From Streptococcus catagoni (GTDB taxonomy: Bacteria > Bacillota > Bacilli > Lactobacillales > Streptococcaceae): DNA of 64,000 nt. Under the pieces are notes generated by a model. The model saw only the letters and a list, made by a program, of their open reading frames with translations. It did not search any database and was not told the DNA's origin. The stretch spans positions 124,001 to 188,000 of the forward strand of contig NZ_WPCW01000004.1 of NCBI RefSeq assembly GCF_011421425.1. The letters are read 5' to 3'. The position numbers and the translations under genes are program-made. Within the stretch, counting starts at the first letter, position 1, and the number at the start of each line of letters is the position of its first letter. This document shows positions 25,893 to 35,468 of this stretch, in pieces.

Positions 25893-26927
25893 ATGATAGA
25901 CATGCATTATACCTATTCAGAAGAAGCTAGTTCCATTGTGGAACAATTATTTCTGCCCTTATTTGTTTTTGCAGATGAAGAAGAGATATGGGATTTCACG
26001 CGCAAAGAAAAGGAAATATTAAAAGATAGCTTTGCAATGTTAAGAGAAATAAAAGATCTCTTGATCCCCTTTAAAGATCAGATTCAGTCTTATTATTTAA
26101 TGGGGGTTGGCTGTAGCCTTTTACATTCTGTCTATTTCTACCTAGAAAGGACAGGTCGCTCTTGTCAAACTGTCGAAGAAGTCCATAACTATGCCTTAAA
26201 GTTTTCTGATTCTGAGATACGGGAGTGTTTGGCATTTCTTTTGATGACTGAAGATAGCGATTTTGAAAAAGATTTTTGGGACTTACTTGATGACAGTACC
26301 TTGAAAGAAGATAGAAAGTGGTACTACAGCCAATTCTATCGTAAGCCCCAAAATAGTATGAAGGAGCTGATCCACCTATCTAGACAACTTGTAAAAATTT
26401 ATCAGCCCTACTTAGAAAAAGGCTTGCTTGAAAGAAGGCACTATGCTAAATCCTTTAATTTAGATACCTTAGCTAAGGAGACTCCATTTCTAAATCTTAA
26501 GTCCATGTTAGAAGATAAGAAGGAAATCAGCTTATTTATCCTTAGCCCCTGGCTGACCAGACTATCCCTTATTTCACTAGAGCCTAGAGAAGATGCTCAA
26601 CTAGCTATAATAGTAAGTTGTCAGGTTGAAAAATTGCTGACGGATAAGAGAGAACTTGATCATGAAGATTTTTCTATGGTTTTAAAATTACTGAGTGATA
26701 CCACAAGATACCGTATTCTCCTGCAAGTATTAAAACCACATATGAAAAGTAAAGTTATTGCGCAGGAATTAGCTATTACTGGGGCTGCAGTTTCCTTTCA
26801 TACCCAAAAGCTTATCAATGCTCAGATCTTACAATTTACTGCTAATGAACAAGAAAATAAATACCAGATCAATAAGAATTTGCTCAATCAGGTGTTGGAT
26901 AAAATTAAAGCTGATTTTGACTTATAA
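25893..26927 (+). CDS. ArsR-type winged-helix transcriptional regulator
   Basis: The 344-aa protein has a large N-terminal region with no recognised domain. A C-terminal winged helix (about 245-310) includes LSDTTRYRILLQVLKPHM and AVSFHTQKLINAQIL, as in ArsR-family regulators. It lies 5 bp after the MFS gene; GGAAAG is very close to ATG 25893, and ATG 25902 has better spacing, so the start may be three codons later. It probably controls the neighbouring permease. Confidence 0.75.
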   Translation: MIDMHYTYSEEASSIVEQLFLPLFVFADEEEIWDFTRKEKEILKDSFAMLREIKDLLIPFKDQIQSYYLMGVGCSLLHSVYFYLERTGRSCQTVEEVHNYALKFSDSEIRECLAFLLMTEDSDFEKDFWDLLDDSTLKEDRKWYYSQFYRKPQNSMKELIHLSRQLVKIYQPYLEKGLLERRHYAKSFNLDTLAKETPFLNLKSMLEDKKEISLFILSPWLTRLSLISLEPREDAQLAIIVSCQVEKLLTDKRELDHEDFSMVLKLLSDTTRYRILLQVLKPHMKSKVIAQELAITGAAVSFHTQKLINAQILQFTANEQENKYQINKNLLNQVLDKIKADFDL

Positions 26928-26969
26928 AAGAACACCTCATATAGCATTTTGCTATATGAGGTGTTCTTT
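26927..26969. terminator. Bidirectional terminator
   Basis: A 20-bp perfect stem with a TTT loop (AAAGAACACCTC... / ...GAGGTGTTCTTT) lies between convergent genes. Confidence 0.9.
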
Positions 26970-26990
26970 GTTATGAAAGGTAATTGACTT

Positions 26991-27503
26991 TTATTGTTGA
27001 TAGATATTCTTTAGAATAATGTCTAAGGCTTGCTTGATAGGGATGTCCGCAGTAAAATATTTTTCATTAAAGAGGTTGAGATAATCTTTTTCATTCCACC
27101 ATCGTTGTAAGGCTTCTACTCCAAAGTCATTAGCTTTAGGACGACCTGTATGCCTCTCAAGTGTGACCTCAAAAGGGAGATCATAATAATAGGCTTGGAT
27201 CTGAAGACCTTCTTTTTGTTCAAGATAGTCCCAGAGAGGTTGGTACCAGTCTTTTTTGAGTATGCCTTCCAAAATGATATGATCACAGTTTTTACTTCCA
27301 TACTCTAAGAGTGAGATTAGAAGTGGGATGGTTGGTGTGTCAAAGCCATCATTGGCAGCCAACATGTTTCGTCGAAGATAATCTTGAGATAGTAGTAGAG
27401 TCTTTTCACCGAGTTCTTTTTGTAGGGCTGTGGCGAGGCTACTTTTCCCACTGGCAGCGTTACCGCGAATGATAATGAGTGTGGTTTTATTGTTCTTTTT
27501 CAC
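26991..27503 (-). CDS. P-loop NTPase, kinase-like
   Basis: The 170-aa protein has Walker A RGNAASGKSS near its N-terminus and a kinase-like LRRNMLAANDGF region, with an RHTGRP basic motif (lid-like). It resembles uridine-kinase/zeta-like small kinases. The phosphate acceptor is unknown. The start lies just 3 bp after the M42 peptidase stop, so it is likely co-transcribed. Confidence 0.78.
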   Translation of the reverse strand: MKKNNKTTLIIIRGNAASGKSSLATALQKELGEKTLLLSQDYLRRNMLAANDGFDTPTIPLLISLLEYGSKNCDHIILEGILKKDWYQPLWDYLEQKEGLQIQAYYYDLPFEVTLERHTGRPKANDFGVEALQRWWNEKDYLNLFNEKYFTADIPIKQALDIILKNIYQQ

Positions 27504-27506
27504 AGT

Positions 27507-28544
27507 TTAGTCAATCATTTGGCTCTTAAGGTAGATATCTACCAGTTTTTCTGTTGCTTCTACGGAATCTGTATGGGTTCTTTCATAGGAGTGGCTGGAT
27601 TCAATGCCAGCTCCTAGTAGGGCATGTCGAACTTCAGCACCAGAGCGCATAGCAGCAGAAGCATCAGACCCATAATAAGGATAGATATCTAGTCTATAAG
27701 GAATTTGATGTTCTTGGCAAAGTGAGACCATTTGTTGGCGGAGTTCATAGTGGTAAGGTCCTGAGGCATCTTTGACACAGATTGAAACGGTATATTCATC
27801 TGTTGCTTGGTCATCTCCCATGGCTCCCATGTCAACGGCAAGGTATTCAACAGTTTCTTTAGGCAGGCTTGAGTTTGCGCCATGGCCAACTTCTTCAAAG
27901 GCTGAGAAATAAAAATGAGTCGTATATGGCAGACTGACCTTCTCTTCTTGGTAAGTTTTTAAAAGTTTCATTAGGATGGCTGCAGAAACCTTGTCATCTA
28001 GGTGACGAGATTTGATAAAGCCTGATTTGGTCACTAAGACCCGAGGATCAAAAGAAATAAAGTCCCCAATCTCAATCCCAAGAGCTCGTGTTTCTTCGGC
28101 GCTAGATACTTTTTCATCTAAACGAACTTCCATGTTGGTCTGATTGCGTTCAGCACTCCCAGCATCCTTATATACATGAACTGAGGTTTGGTGCATAAGG
28201 ATCGTTCCTGAAATCTCCTCACCATTTTTAGCAAGGTGTACGGTACAGTTTTCACCTTCAATGGCATTGTAGACAAAGCCCCCAACCAAATCCATCTTTA
28301 AACGTCCATCAGGTTTGATGGCACGTACCATGGCACCAAGAGTATCTAGATGTGCTGTTACCAGACGGTGTTTGTCATCGTTTTCACCTTTAACAGTGAC
28401 CATGAGTCCACCTTTGGTTGTTCTTTTAGGTTGATAACCAAAAGAAGATAATTCTTCAGCCACATAATCCATGATAGTCTTTGTAAAGCCAGTTGGAGAA
28501 GGGATGCTTGTTAATTTCGTGATGTAGTCAACAGTTGTTTTCAT
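27507..28544 (-). CDS. M42 family metallopeptidase (glutamyl aminopeptidase type)
   Basis: The 345-aa enzyme carries the family metal ligands and motifs: TAHLDTLGAM, SRHLDDKVSA and the catalytic EEVGHG. A C-terminal region has HTDSVEATEKLV. It is a cytoplasmic dizinc aminopeptidase. Whether it is PepA or another M42 member cannot be told from sequence. The RBS AGGAGT precedes ATG 28544. Confidence 0.9.
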   Translation of the reverse strand: MKTTVDYITKLTSIPSPTGFTKTIMDYVAEELSSFGYQPKRTTKGGLMVTVKGENDDKHRLVTAHLDTLGAMVRAIKPDGRLKMDLVGGFVYNAIEGENCTVHLAKNGEEISGTILMHQTSVHVYKDAGSAERNQTNMEVRLDEKVSSAEETRALGIEIGDFISFDPRVLVTKSGFIKSRHLDDKVSAAILMKLLKTYQEEKVSLPYTTHFYFSAFEEVGHGANSSLPKETVEYLAVDMGAMGDDQATDEYTVSICVKDASGPYHYELRQQMVSLCQEHQIPYRLDIYPYYGSDASAAMRSGAEVRHALLGAGIESSHSYERTHTDSVEATEKLVDIYLKSQMID

Positions 28545-28633
28545 AGTAACTCCTAAACATGTAATGGATTGTCAACTCAACTATTATACCATTTACAAGC
28601 CTTAAAAACAGTAAAAGACCAGAAAAATCTGGC

Positions 28634-29104
28634 CTAGGGAGTTCTGCTTTTTTCTTGAAATTTGGCTTTTGTATCCAAGATAATTTTAGCTAAAGTCTGG
28701 ATATCACTAAGGGTACCTCGCATTTCAAAATCTCCAATCATTGGGAATCCGAAACGTTTGGCATATTGTTTTGCGGTTAGACAGTATTGATTATTGAAAT
28801 TTTTATTACCAGAACCGACAATGCCAAAACAATGCTTGTAATTATCGTGACTAGCGATAAAGTCACCAAGTGGATTGGTTAAAATTTCAACATCACCATT
28901 ATTGAGGCCATTACCACCTTCTAAATAAGTGGGTAAGATAGCTACGAAATCATCTTCGATGGGAAAGGTTTGGTGTTGTAAGTCCTTAATATTGATTGCT
29001 TTGGTTTTAATCTGTTCATGTGTTTCTAGGTATTGGGATAGGCGTTTAACAAAGCTGAGGGTATTGCCGCTCAGGCTAATAAAAAGGATAGTTAAATCAG
29101 ACAT
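28634..29104 (-). CDS. nrdI: NrdI-type flavodoxin-like protein
   Basis: The 156-aa protein starts [19 protein letters not shown] (FMN phosphate loop) and contains [19 protein letters not shown], the NrdI-specific motif. NrdI activates the manganese cofactor of class Ib ribonucleotide reductase NrdF. No nrdE/F/H gene is nearby, so this is a stand-alone copy. ATG 29104 has AGGAGAT upstream. Confidence 0.88.
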   Translation of the reverse strand: MSDLTILFISLSGNTLSFVKRLSQYLETHEQIKTKAINIKDLQHQTFPIEDDFVAILPTYLEGGNGLNNGDVEILTNPLGDFIASHDNYKHCFGIVGSGNKNFNNQYCLTAKQYAKRFGFPMIGDFEMRGTLSDIQTLAKIILDTKAKFQEKSRTP

Positions 29105-29252
29105 ATGATCTCCTTGTACTATATCTTGTTAGTCAATTTACATTTTAGCACAATATATAGTGATGAACAAGACGAGAAAAGTGCTCTGCCCTTGCTTTTT
29201 AAGAAGCATTTAAAGGATGAGGCTTCACCAATGATAGTCGCTAAAGCACTTA

Positions 29253-29558
29253 TTAATCAATATGTTTGATTTGATTTTTGTAAGTTTCTATCATATTCCA
29301 TACATTTCGTTTCTTGATGTCCAGTGCATTATCAAAAGAGTATCCTAAAATAGTATGAGCTCTAGTATCACCTGACACAATAATAAAGCCTATGGGAGAT
29401 AGAGAATAGATATATAATTCACTACTCAAATGATCATTATCCAAAGGATAAATCAATTGCTGTATACGTGCGCTATTTTTGTTCATTAATTGTTCTTCAC
29501 AAAATGTTTCAGCTATGTCACGTGCTTGATTTTCTGTTCTAACAAAGTCATTATTCAT
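29253..29558 (-). CDS. Streptopain inhibitor-like (Spi-like) protein
   Basis: The 101-aa protein lacks a signal peptide and contains FVRTENQARDIAETFCEEQ and a GFIIVSGDTRAHTILGYSFD motif. This closely resembles the SpeB (C10 cysteine protease) propeptide, GGFVIVSGDKRSPEILGY, from which the known inhibitor Spi derives. In S. pyogenes spi lies immediately behind speB. Here no protease gene is intact, but its C-terminal stub is directly upstream (29561-29614). The product would be a cytoplasmic inhibitor without its partner. No RBS is visible; it would rely on the lost coupling. Confidence 0.72.
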   Translation of the reverse strand: MNNDFVRTENQARDIAETFCEEQLMNKNSARIQQLIYPLDNDHLSSELYIYSLSPIGFIIVSGDTRAHTILGYSFDNALDIKKRNVWNMIETYKNQIKHID

Positions 29559-29560
29559 AT

Positions 29561-29614
29561 TTAAGCTTTAATTCCTACAACAGCACTTTGGCCGCGGTTG
29601 AAACCTCCTGTCCT
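29561..29614 (-). pseudogene. Stub of a SpeB-like C10 cysteine protease (last 17 codons)
   Basis: The minus strand reads RTGGFNRGQSAVVGIKA then TAA, two bases before the spi-like ATG. SpeB ends GGAGGFNGYQSAVVGIKP, giving a strong match in the same position relative to spi. Upstream the frame meets stops at once, so the rest of the gene is gone. I see no further protease sequence in 29615-29828, which contains only scattered stops and AT-rich DNA. Confidence 0.72.
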
Positions 29615-29828
29615 TGCTTATTAAGAGAAACTTACTTATCATTTTAGATTAGCAGTGGTTTTTCTTTTTAGATCTCCTGTTCCACTTTTATTTCTAGCCT
29701 GCTTAGGACTGGGCCCTCCTAGCAAACAAGTAATTTTTTAAGTACAGTAAACTATTTTTGCGGTAAGTGTAACATTTGAGTTTGTAAAATGCAATACTCA
29801 TTGCCCAAAAAGTCATTTGTCTACAATC

Positions 29829-29855
29829 TAAAAAAACCGAGTTTTTCTCGGTTTC
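29829..29855 (-). terminator. Terminator of the surface nucleotidase
   Basis: AAACCGAG/CTCGGTTT with a 5-nt loop, followed by a long T-run on the minus strand, lies right after the gene. Confidence 0.85.
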
Positions 29856-29860
29856 TTTTT

Positions 29861-32308
29861 TTAGTTATTTTTTCTTTGGAATAGGGCTGCTAGTCCTAGA
29901 AGGCTAAGTCCCATTAAGATGAAAGAGTGAGTATTTCTATCAGCGGTATGAGGCAGCTTATCCTGAGAGCTAGCTTGTTCTTGCTTAGCCCTTACTGCCT
30001 TAGTTTCTTGGTAGATGCGGGCAGCTAGTTGATGGATCTCTTGTCTTTGTTCTGCTCTTAGACTATTGGTGTTTTGGGCTGTGCCATTGGTAGCAGCAGT
30101 CACAATAGAAGCTTCAGAAGGAGCATAGGTAAAGACAAATTCTCCAAAGCCTTCTGTAGTTGATGGGCCCAGGTAAGTAATATCTGACGACTGGGCTATT
30201 AAGTCCTTAGCCTTATCTGCACTTAGGAAATGAAGATCAAGTTCCTTGATGCTGTCAGAGAAATACCAATTATTATCGACACTTGGGTTAATTGTTTTTT
30301 CAGAGACAATATAATTAATGATTGCCTGGCGGTTTTCTAGATTAAGGAGACGGTTGAGGCTGGCATTTCGCACACCAGGGAAAGTTCCACTAGCTCGGTA
30401 GTTATTAGTGACAACCATAAACTCTTGATCTGCTTTAATGGCTTTGCCTTGGTATCTTAGGTTAACTACCCTGCTAGAATGCGGGTTAATCAATTTGCCA
30501 TTGTTATCGTACCTGTTGGCCTGTGTGACATCAAACTCATAGCTAATGCCATCAATAACATCAAAATTATAGGTTCGATAATCTGTATTAACCAAATTTT
30601 GAGGTCTCTTGACTTTAGGATCAATGGTATTAAACTGACCTGCAGCCATTTCTAACCATTCTTTTAAATCAGCGCCTGTAACCTTGACCACTGCGGTGAC
30701 ATTATCATATAAATAAAGGTCTGCGACGTTTTTAATGGCTATAGGTCCAGCTGGAATATCTGTGTAAGCCGTTGGATCATTGTGTGTACCTGCTTTAAAT
30801 GGCGCTGCTGCTGAGAGCAGGGGAAGCTTAGCTTCAGGAGTACCAGCAAGCTGCTGAGCTGCATACCATCTTTGAGCATTGTTGACAATTTGGATGGAAG
30901 GATCATCCTTGACCAGAGCAAAGTAGCTGGTGATTGGGGCAGTAGTTCGTCCAACTTCTTTTCTGACATAATCAATGGTGGCTTGATGGGTTTCTTTGGC
31001 TAGGGCGATGATATCAGGATCTGCCAGATTAGATTTGGTATCTATCTTTCGAATTTCGGCATGGTTCAAGTCTTTGTTAACTTGCCAAGATCCATTTGTA
31101 TAAGTGAGGTTGAGGTTAATCAGACCTATATGATCCCCATATTTACCAGCCATGGTTACAGGTGTGCCATGAATGAGTCCAGCAACACCATCAACACCTT
31201 GATAAGATTCATAGCTGCCTTTACCTGTTCCTGAAGGAAATTCAGCATGGGAATGGCCTGTAACAACAGCGTCAACTCCTGCAAGGCTGGCAATTTGATA
31301 ACCGACGTTTTCTTCGCCCTTAACATAGACTGGATCTCCAATACCAGTATGAGCTAAGACAAGTACGATATCTGCCCCAGCTTGGCGCATTTGAGGAATG
31401 ATTTCTGACACTGCTTCTACAGAGTCTTTAACGGTGACCTTACCTTCAAGGTTGGCCTTATCCCAAGTCATAATTTGGGGTGGGACAATACCAGTTATAC
31501 CGATCCTGAGGCTAAGAGCTTTGCCATTTTTATCTGTAAAGGTTTTTGTAAGAATTTCGTAGGTTTTAAAAAGGGGGAGGACGCTTTTGGCATCCATAAC
31601 ATTGGCATTGACAATTGGCAAGCCGGCTGTACTAATAACTTGTTTAAGGTAGTCTAGTCCATAGTTAAATTCGTGGTTACCAAGGGTTGAAGCATCGTAA
31701 CCCAGCTTTTTAAGGGCCGCATACATAGGGTGAGTTTCAGTAGCTCCTACAGGCTTGATCAGTGCGGTGTAGGTTCCTAGGGGAGTTCCTTGGAGGATAT
31801 CTCCATTGTCTACCAAAACAGTATTTGGATTTTCTACTTTGGCCTGGTCAATAAGAACGGCGGTTTTTGCCAAACCGATTGTTTGGGAATCCTTGTCTTG
31901 ATAGTAATCATAGTTGACCAGATTTGAGTGTAAATCAGTGGTTGAGACGATTTGAACAGAAAGATTGTCTCCTTCTACTGGAGCCTTGGTTTTGGCAGTC
32001 GCATTGGTCGCTAAGCTAGCATCAGAAACAGAAGCTTGAGAAGCAGCTGCTCCTTGGCTATTTGGAGTTACGGCCTTTAAGCCTGTATCATCTTGGGCTA
32101 AGGGAGTGGAAGAGTCTTGATTACTAGTGCTTGCTGCTGTACTTGTGCTATCTGAAGCTGAAGCAACTGCATTTGCTGCTGGGTCATTACTTAATAGGTC
32201 GCTAGTTCCTTCATTTGAGGGAGCTTCTGCTCTGACCATATGAGTAGCGCCGGTAGCTAGTAAAAGGCTCAAAAAAATGGCACTTTTAGAAATAGAGTGT
32301 CTTTTCAT
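29861..32308 (-). CDS. Cell-wall-anchored 2',3'-cyclic nucleotide phosphodiesterase/3'-nucleotidase (CdnP/SntA type)
   Basis: The 815-aa protein starts with a signal peptide (SISKSAIFLSLLLATGATH), then an Ala/Ser-rich linker (to ~115). The metallophosphatase domain has TTDLHSN, GDILQGTPLG, GNHEFNYG and VVTGHSHAEF. The C-terminal 5'-nucleotidase domain contains NAQRWYAAQQLAG, typical of CpdB. It ends with LPHTADRN, a hydrophobic span and FQRKNN, an LPXTA-type sorting signal. Streptococcal homologues (CdnP, SntA) degrade extracellular nucleotides including c-di-AMP. ATG 32308 has AGGAG upstream. It diverges from relA. Confidence 0.9.
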   Translation of the reverse strand: MKRHSISKSAIFLSLLLATGATHMVRAEAPSNEGTSDLLSNDPAANAVASASDSTSTAASTSNQDSSTPLAQDDTGLKAVTPNSQGAAASQASVSDASLATNATAKTKAPVEGDNLSVQIVSTTDLHSNLVNYDYYQDKDSQTIGLAKTAVLIDQAKVENPNTVLVDNGDILQGTPLGTYTALIKPVGATETHPMYAALKKLGYDASTLGNHEFNYGLDYLKQVISTAGLPIVNANVMDAKSVLPLFKTYEILTKTFTDKNGKALSLRIGITGIVPPQIMTWDKANLEGKVTVKDSVEAVSEIIPQMRQAGADIVLVLAHTGIGDPVYVKGEENVGYQIASLAGVDAVVTGHSHAEFPSGTGKGSYESYQGVDGVAGLIHGTPVTMAGKYGDHIGLINLNLTYTNGSWQVNKDLNHAEIRKIDTKSNLADPDIIALAKETHQATIDYVRKEVGRTTAPITSYFALVKDDPSIQIVNNAQRWYAAQQLAGTPEAKLPLLSAAAPFKAGTHNDPTAYTDIPAGPIAIKNVADLYLYDNVTAVVKVTGADLKEWLEMAAGQFNTIDPKVKRPQNLVNTDYRTYNFDVIDGISYEFDVTQANRYDNNGKLINPHSSRVVNLRYQGKAIKADQEFMVVTNNYRASGTFPGVRNASLNRLLNLENRQAIINYIVSEKTINPSVDNNWYFSDSIKELDLHFLSADKAKDLIAQSSDITYLGPSTTEGFGEFVFTYAPSEASIVTAATNGTAQNTNSLRAEQRQEIHQLAARIYQETKAVRAKQEQASSQDKLPHTADRNTHSFILMGLSLLGLAALFQRKNN

Positions 32309-32562
32309 TATAAATCTCCTAAAATTTTGTAAAAAATAAGGTGGATTATTAGTATACCCGAAGAAAGGACTTGAATCAATATAAATAACGAACATTTTAT
32401 GACATGAAGACGAAAAATATCCAGTTATTTAGAAAAAAAGCAAAGGGAGATTTTTAAAAGTTTTATCACTGGTCTGTCAGAGACTGTTAATCAGAGACTT
32501 GTACTTTTTCTTTTGCTTTTAAAGTGTTAAAATAGGGAAAAGAATTTTTAATGAGGATGAGG

Positions 32563-34782
32563 ATGGCAAAAGAAATCAATTTAACAGGAAATGAGGTTGT
32601 TGCAATTGCGGCAAAATACATGAGTGAATCTGATATTGCACTTGTCAAATTTGCTCTAAACTATGCAACAGCAGCTCATTTTTATCAGGCTAGAAAATCA
32701 GGCGAGCCCTATATTATTCATCCTATTCAGGTTGCCGGCATACTTGCCGATCTACATTTAGACGCTGTCACAGTAGCTTGTGGCTTTTTACATGATGTTG
32801 TCGAAGATACAGACATTACCCTTGATAATATTGAAACTGATTTTGGAACAGATGTGCGTGACATCGTAGATGGTGTGACCAAACTAGGTAAGGTAGAATA
32901 TAAGTCCCACGAGGAACAACTTGCTGAGAACCACCGGAAGATGTTGATGGCTATGTCAAAGGATATTCGGGTTATCTTGGTTAAGTTAGCAGACCGTTTG
33001 CATAATATGCGCACCTTAAAGCATCTGAGAAAAGATAAGCAAGAACGAATCTCCCGCGAAACCATGGAAATCTACGCACCTTTAGCACATCGCTTGGGGA
33101 TTAGTCGTATAAAATGGGAGCTGGAAGACTTGGCCTTTCGTTATTTAAACGAAACTGAGTTCTATCGTATTTCGCATTTGATGAGGGAAAAACGTCGGGA
33201 ACGTGAAGCTCTGGTGGATGAGATTGTTGAAAAGATTGTAAGCTACACCAATGAGCAGGGGCTCTACGGGGATGTTTATGGTCGACCAAAGCATATTTAC
33301 TCGATTTATCGGAAAATGCGTGATAAAAAGAAACGCTTTGACCAGATTTTTGACCTCATTGCTATTCGTTGTGTCATGGAAACTCAAAGTGATGTTTATG
33401 CCATGGTGGGCTACATTCATGAGCTGTGGCGTCCAATGCCAGGGCGTTTTAAGGATTATATTGCGGCTCCTAAGGCTAATGGTTATCAGTCTATCCATAC
33501 AACTGTTTATGGTCCTAAAGGTCCTATTGAAATACAAATTAGAACCAAGGAAATGCACCAGGTTGCAGAATATGGTGTGGCAGCTCACTGGGCCTATAAA
33601 AAGGGGATCAGAGGAAAGGTTAATCAGATTGAGCAAAAAGTCGGCATGAACTGGATCAATGAACTTGTCGAGTTGCAAGATGCTTCAAATGGCGATGCCA
33701 GGGATTTTGTGGATGCTGTTAAGGAAGAAATCTTCTCAGAGCGCATCTACGTTTTCACGCCAACCGGAGCAGTCCAAGAGTTGCCAAAAGAATCAGGTCC
33801 CATTGACTTTGCTTATGCTATTCATACTCAGGTCGGTGAAAAAGCAACTGGTGCTAAGGTCAATGGTAAGATGGTTCCTCTGACAGCCAAGTTAAAAACA
33901 GGTGATGTTGTTGAAATTGTTACCAATCCCAATTCATTTGGACCAAGTCGTGATTGGATAAAGATTGTTAAAACAAACAAGGCACGTAATAAGATCCGTC
34001 AATTCTTTAAAAATCAAGATAAGGAATTGTCTGTTAACAAGGGTCGTGAACTTCTGGTCAATTATTTTCAGGAGCAAGGCTATGTTGCCAACAAATACTT
34101 GGACCGCAAACGAATGGAAGAAATCCTACCAAGAGTTAGCGTCAAAAGTGTTGAATCACTCTATGCTGCTGTCGGTTTTGGAGATATCAGTCCCATTTCA
34201 GTTTTTAATAAACTAACAGAAAAAGAACGGCGTGAAGAAGAACGGGCCAAGGCCAAAGCAGAAGCAGAAGAGCTGGTTAATGGCGGCGAAGTCAAGCACG
34301 AAAATCGTGACGTTCTGAAAGTTCGTAGTGAAAATGGGGTTATTATCCAAGGAGCGACGGGTCTTCTCATGCGTATTGCCAAATGTTGTAATCCAGTCCC
34401 TGGTGATCCTATTGAAGGCTACATTACAAAAGGACGAGGGATTGCCATTCATCGCGCAGATTGTAACAATATTAAAAGTCAAGAAGGCTATGAGCAGCGC
34501 CTGATTGATGTAGAATGGGATATGGAGACGTCTGTCAAAGACTATCAGGCAGAAATTGATATCTATGGCTTAAACCGGACGGGTCTCCTTAATGATGTTT
34601 TACAAATCCTATCAAATTCAACAAAAAGCATTTCAAGTGTCAATGCCCAGCCAACTAAGGATATGAAATTTGCCAATATTCACGTGAGTTTTGGTATCCC
34701 TAATCTTTCTCATTTAACAACAGTCGTGGAAAAAATCAAGGCTGTTCCAGATATTTATAATGTTAAACGAACCAATGGATAA
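32563..34782 (+). CDS. relA: (p)ppGpp synthetase/hydrolase RelA/SpoT homologue
   Basis: The 739-aa bifunctional RSH has the HD hydrolase domain (HDVVEDT, about 60-200), synthetase domain (about 230-360, APKANGYQSIHTTV), TGS domain (about 390-460) and a C-terminal ACT domain. The RADCNN region includes the zinc-finger-like CCNPVPGD. It controls alarmone levels. ATG 32563 is preferred because family members begin MAKEINLTG; two earlier ATGs (32551, 32557) lie in frame. Confidence 0.97.
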   Translation: MAKEINLTGNEVVAIAAKYMSESDIALVKFALNYATAAHFYQARKSGEPYIIHPIQVAGILADLHLDAVTVACGFLHDVVEDTDITLDNIETDFGTDVRDIVDGVTKLGKVEYKSHEEQLAENHRKMLMAMSKDIRVILVKLADRLHNMRTLKHLRKDKQERISRETMEIYAPLAHRLGISRIKWELEDLAFRYLNETEFYRISHLMREKRREREALVDEIVEKIVSYTNEQGLYGDVYGRPKHIYSIYRKMRDKKKRFDQIFDLIAIRCVMETQSDVYAMVGYIHELWRPMPGRFKDYIAAPKANGYQSIHTTVYGPKGPIEIQIRTKEMHQVAEYGVAAHWAYKKGIRGKVNQIEQKVGMNWINELVELQDASNGDARDFVDAVKEEIFSERIYVFTPTGAVQELPKESGPIDFAYAIHTQVGEKATGAKVNGKMVPLTAKLKTGDVVEIVTNPNSFGPSRDWIKIVKTNKARNKIRQFFKNQDKELSVNKGRELLVNYFQEQGYVANKYLDRKRMEEILPRVSVKSVESLYAAVGFGDISPISVFNKLTEKERREEERAKAKAEAEELVNGGEVKHENRDVLKVRSENGVIIQGATGLLMRIAKCCNPVPGDPIEGYITKGRGIAIHRADCNNIKSQEGYEQRLIDVEWDMETSVKDYQAEIDIYGLNRTGLLNDVLQILSNSTKSISSVNAQPTKDMKFANIHVSFGIPNLSHLTTVVEKIKAVPDIYNVKRTNG

Positions 34783-34807
34783 AGACAGTTAGAAGGGAAT
34801 ATGAAGA

Positions 34808-35251
34808 GTGAAAATTATTATACAAAGGGTCAGTAAAGCAAGTGTCTCCATTGATTCTCAAATAGTTGGCGCTATTGAAAAGGGGCTAATGCTACTAGTG
34901 GGTGTGGGTCCTGAGGACAAGCAAGAAGATGTGGATTACATGGTAGGAAAAATTGTTAACATGCGGATCTTTTCAGATGATCAGGATAAGATGAACCTAT
35001 CTGTTCAGGATGTTAAGGGAAGTATCTTATCCATTTCACAATTCACCCTCTATGCTAATACCAAAAAAGGCAAGCGACCAGCTTTTACGGGGGCAGCCAG
35101 TCCGGAATTGGCCAGACAAATCTATGACAACTTTAATCAGGCCCTATCAGCCCACTGCCCTGTTCAAAAAGGACAATTTGGTGCAGATATGCAGGTAAGC
35201 CTTGTTAATGATGGACCAGTCACCATTATCTTAGATAGCAAGAATCGGTAA
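34808..35251 (+). CDS. dtd: D-aminoacyl-tRNA deacylase
   Basis: The 147-aa protein starts [15 protein letters not shown] and has [26 protein letters not shown] with the catalytic Thr region, plus NDGPVTI near the C-terminus. It recycles D-aminoacyl-tRNAs. GTG 34808 is the start, with AGAAGGGAA upstream. It lies 25 bp after relA, the usual streptococcal pairing. Confidence 0.95.
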   Translation: MKIIIQRVSKASVSIDSQIVGAIEKGLMLLVGVGPEDKQEDVDYMVGKIVNMRIFSDDQDKMNLSVQDVKGSILSISQFTLYANTKKGKRPAFTGAASPELARQIYDNFNQALSAHCPVQKGQFGADMQVSLVNDGPVTIILDSKNR

Positions 35252-35323
35252 AAGCTTAATAGTTTACTTGGCTTGCACTTAAAAGAAGACTTGGACAAAA
35301 GATAGACCTTATCTTAAATGATA

Positions 35324-35364
35324 AATAGTTAGGAGTATAGAAATTGCTCCTAGCTATTTTTTAT
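35324..35364 (+). terminator. Terminator after dtd
   Basis: AATAGTTAGGAG pairs with CTCCTAGCTATT (one G-T) and is followed by TTTTATT. Confidence 0.75.
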
Positions 35365-35404
35365 TAAAGAATTTATAATAACTTAATTTTTAAATTAAGC
35401 TTAC

Positions 35405-35433
35405 TTGACAAAAATAAGTGTCAGGTATATGAT
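35405..35433 (+). promoter_or_regulatory. Promoter of the tetR-ECF operon
   Basis: TTGACA (35405-35410) and TATGAT (35428-35433) are 17 bp apart. A TGACA...TGTCA inverted repeat (35406-35422) overlaps the -35 box and spacer and may be the TetR operator. Confidence 0.7.
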
Positions 35434-35468
35434 GAGTTATATACTTTTGCGTCGGTAAGGAGGATTAA

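Noticed and set aside
29205-29625. Similar AAGCAAGG(G/A)CAG strings on both sides of the spi-like gene
   Set aside because: Only about 12 of 14 bases match and the flanks diverge; the similarity may be chance, and the downstream copy does not continue as SpeB-like sequence.
33145-33678. Long minus-strand open frame opposite relA
   Set aside because: It is antisense to a strongly conserved synthetase domain, with no RBS or recognisable motif.
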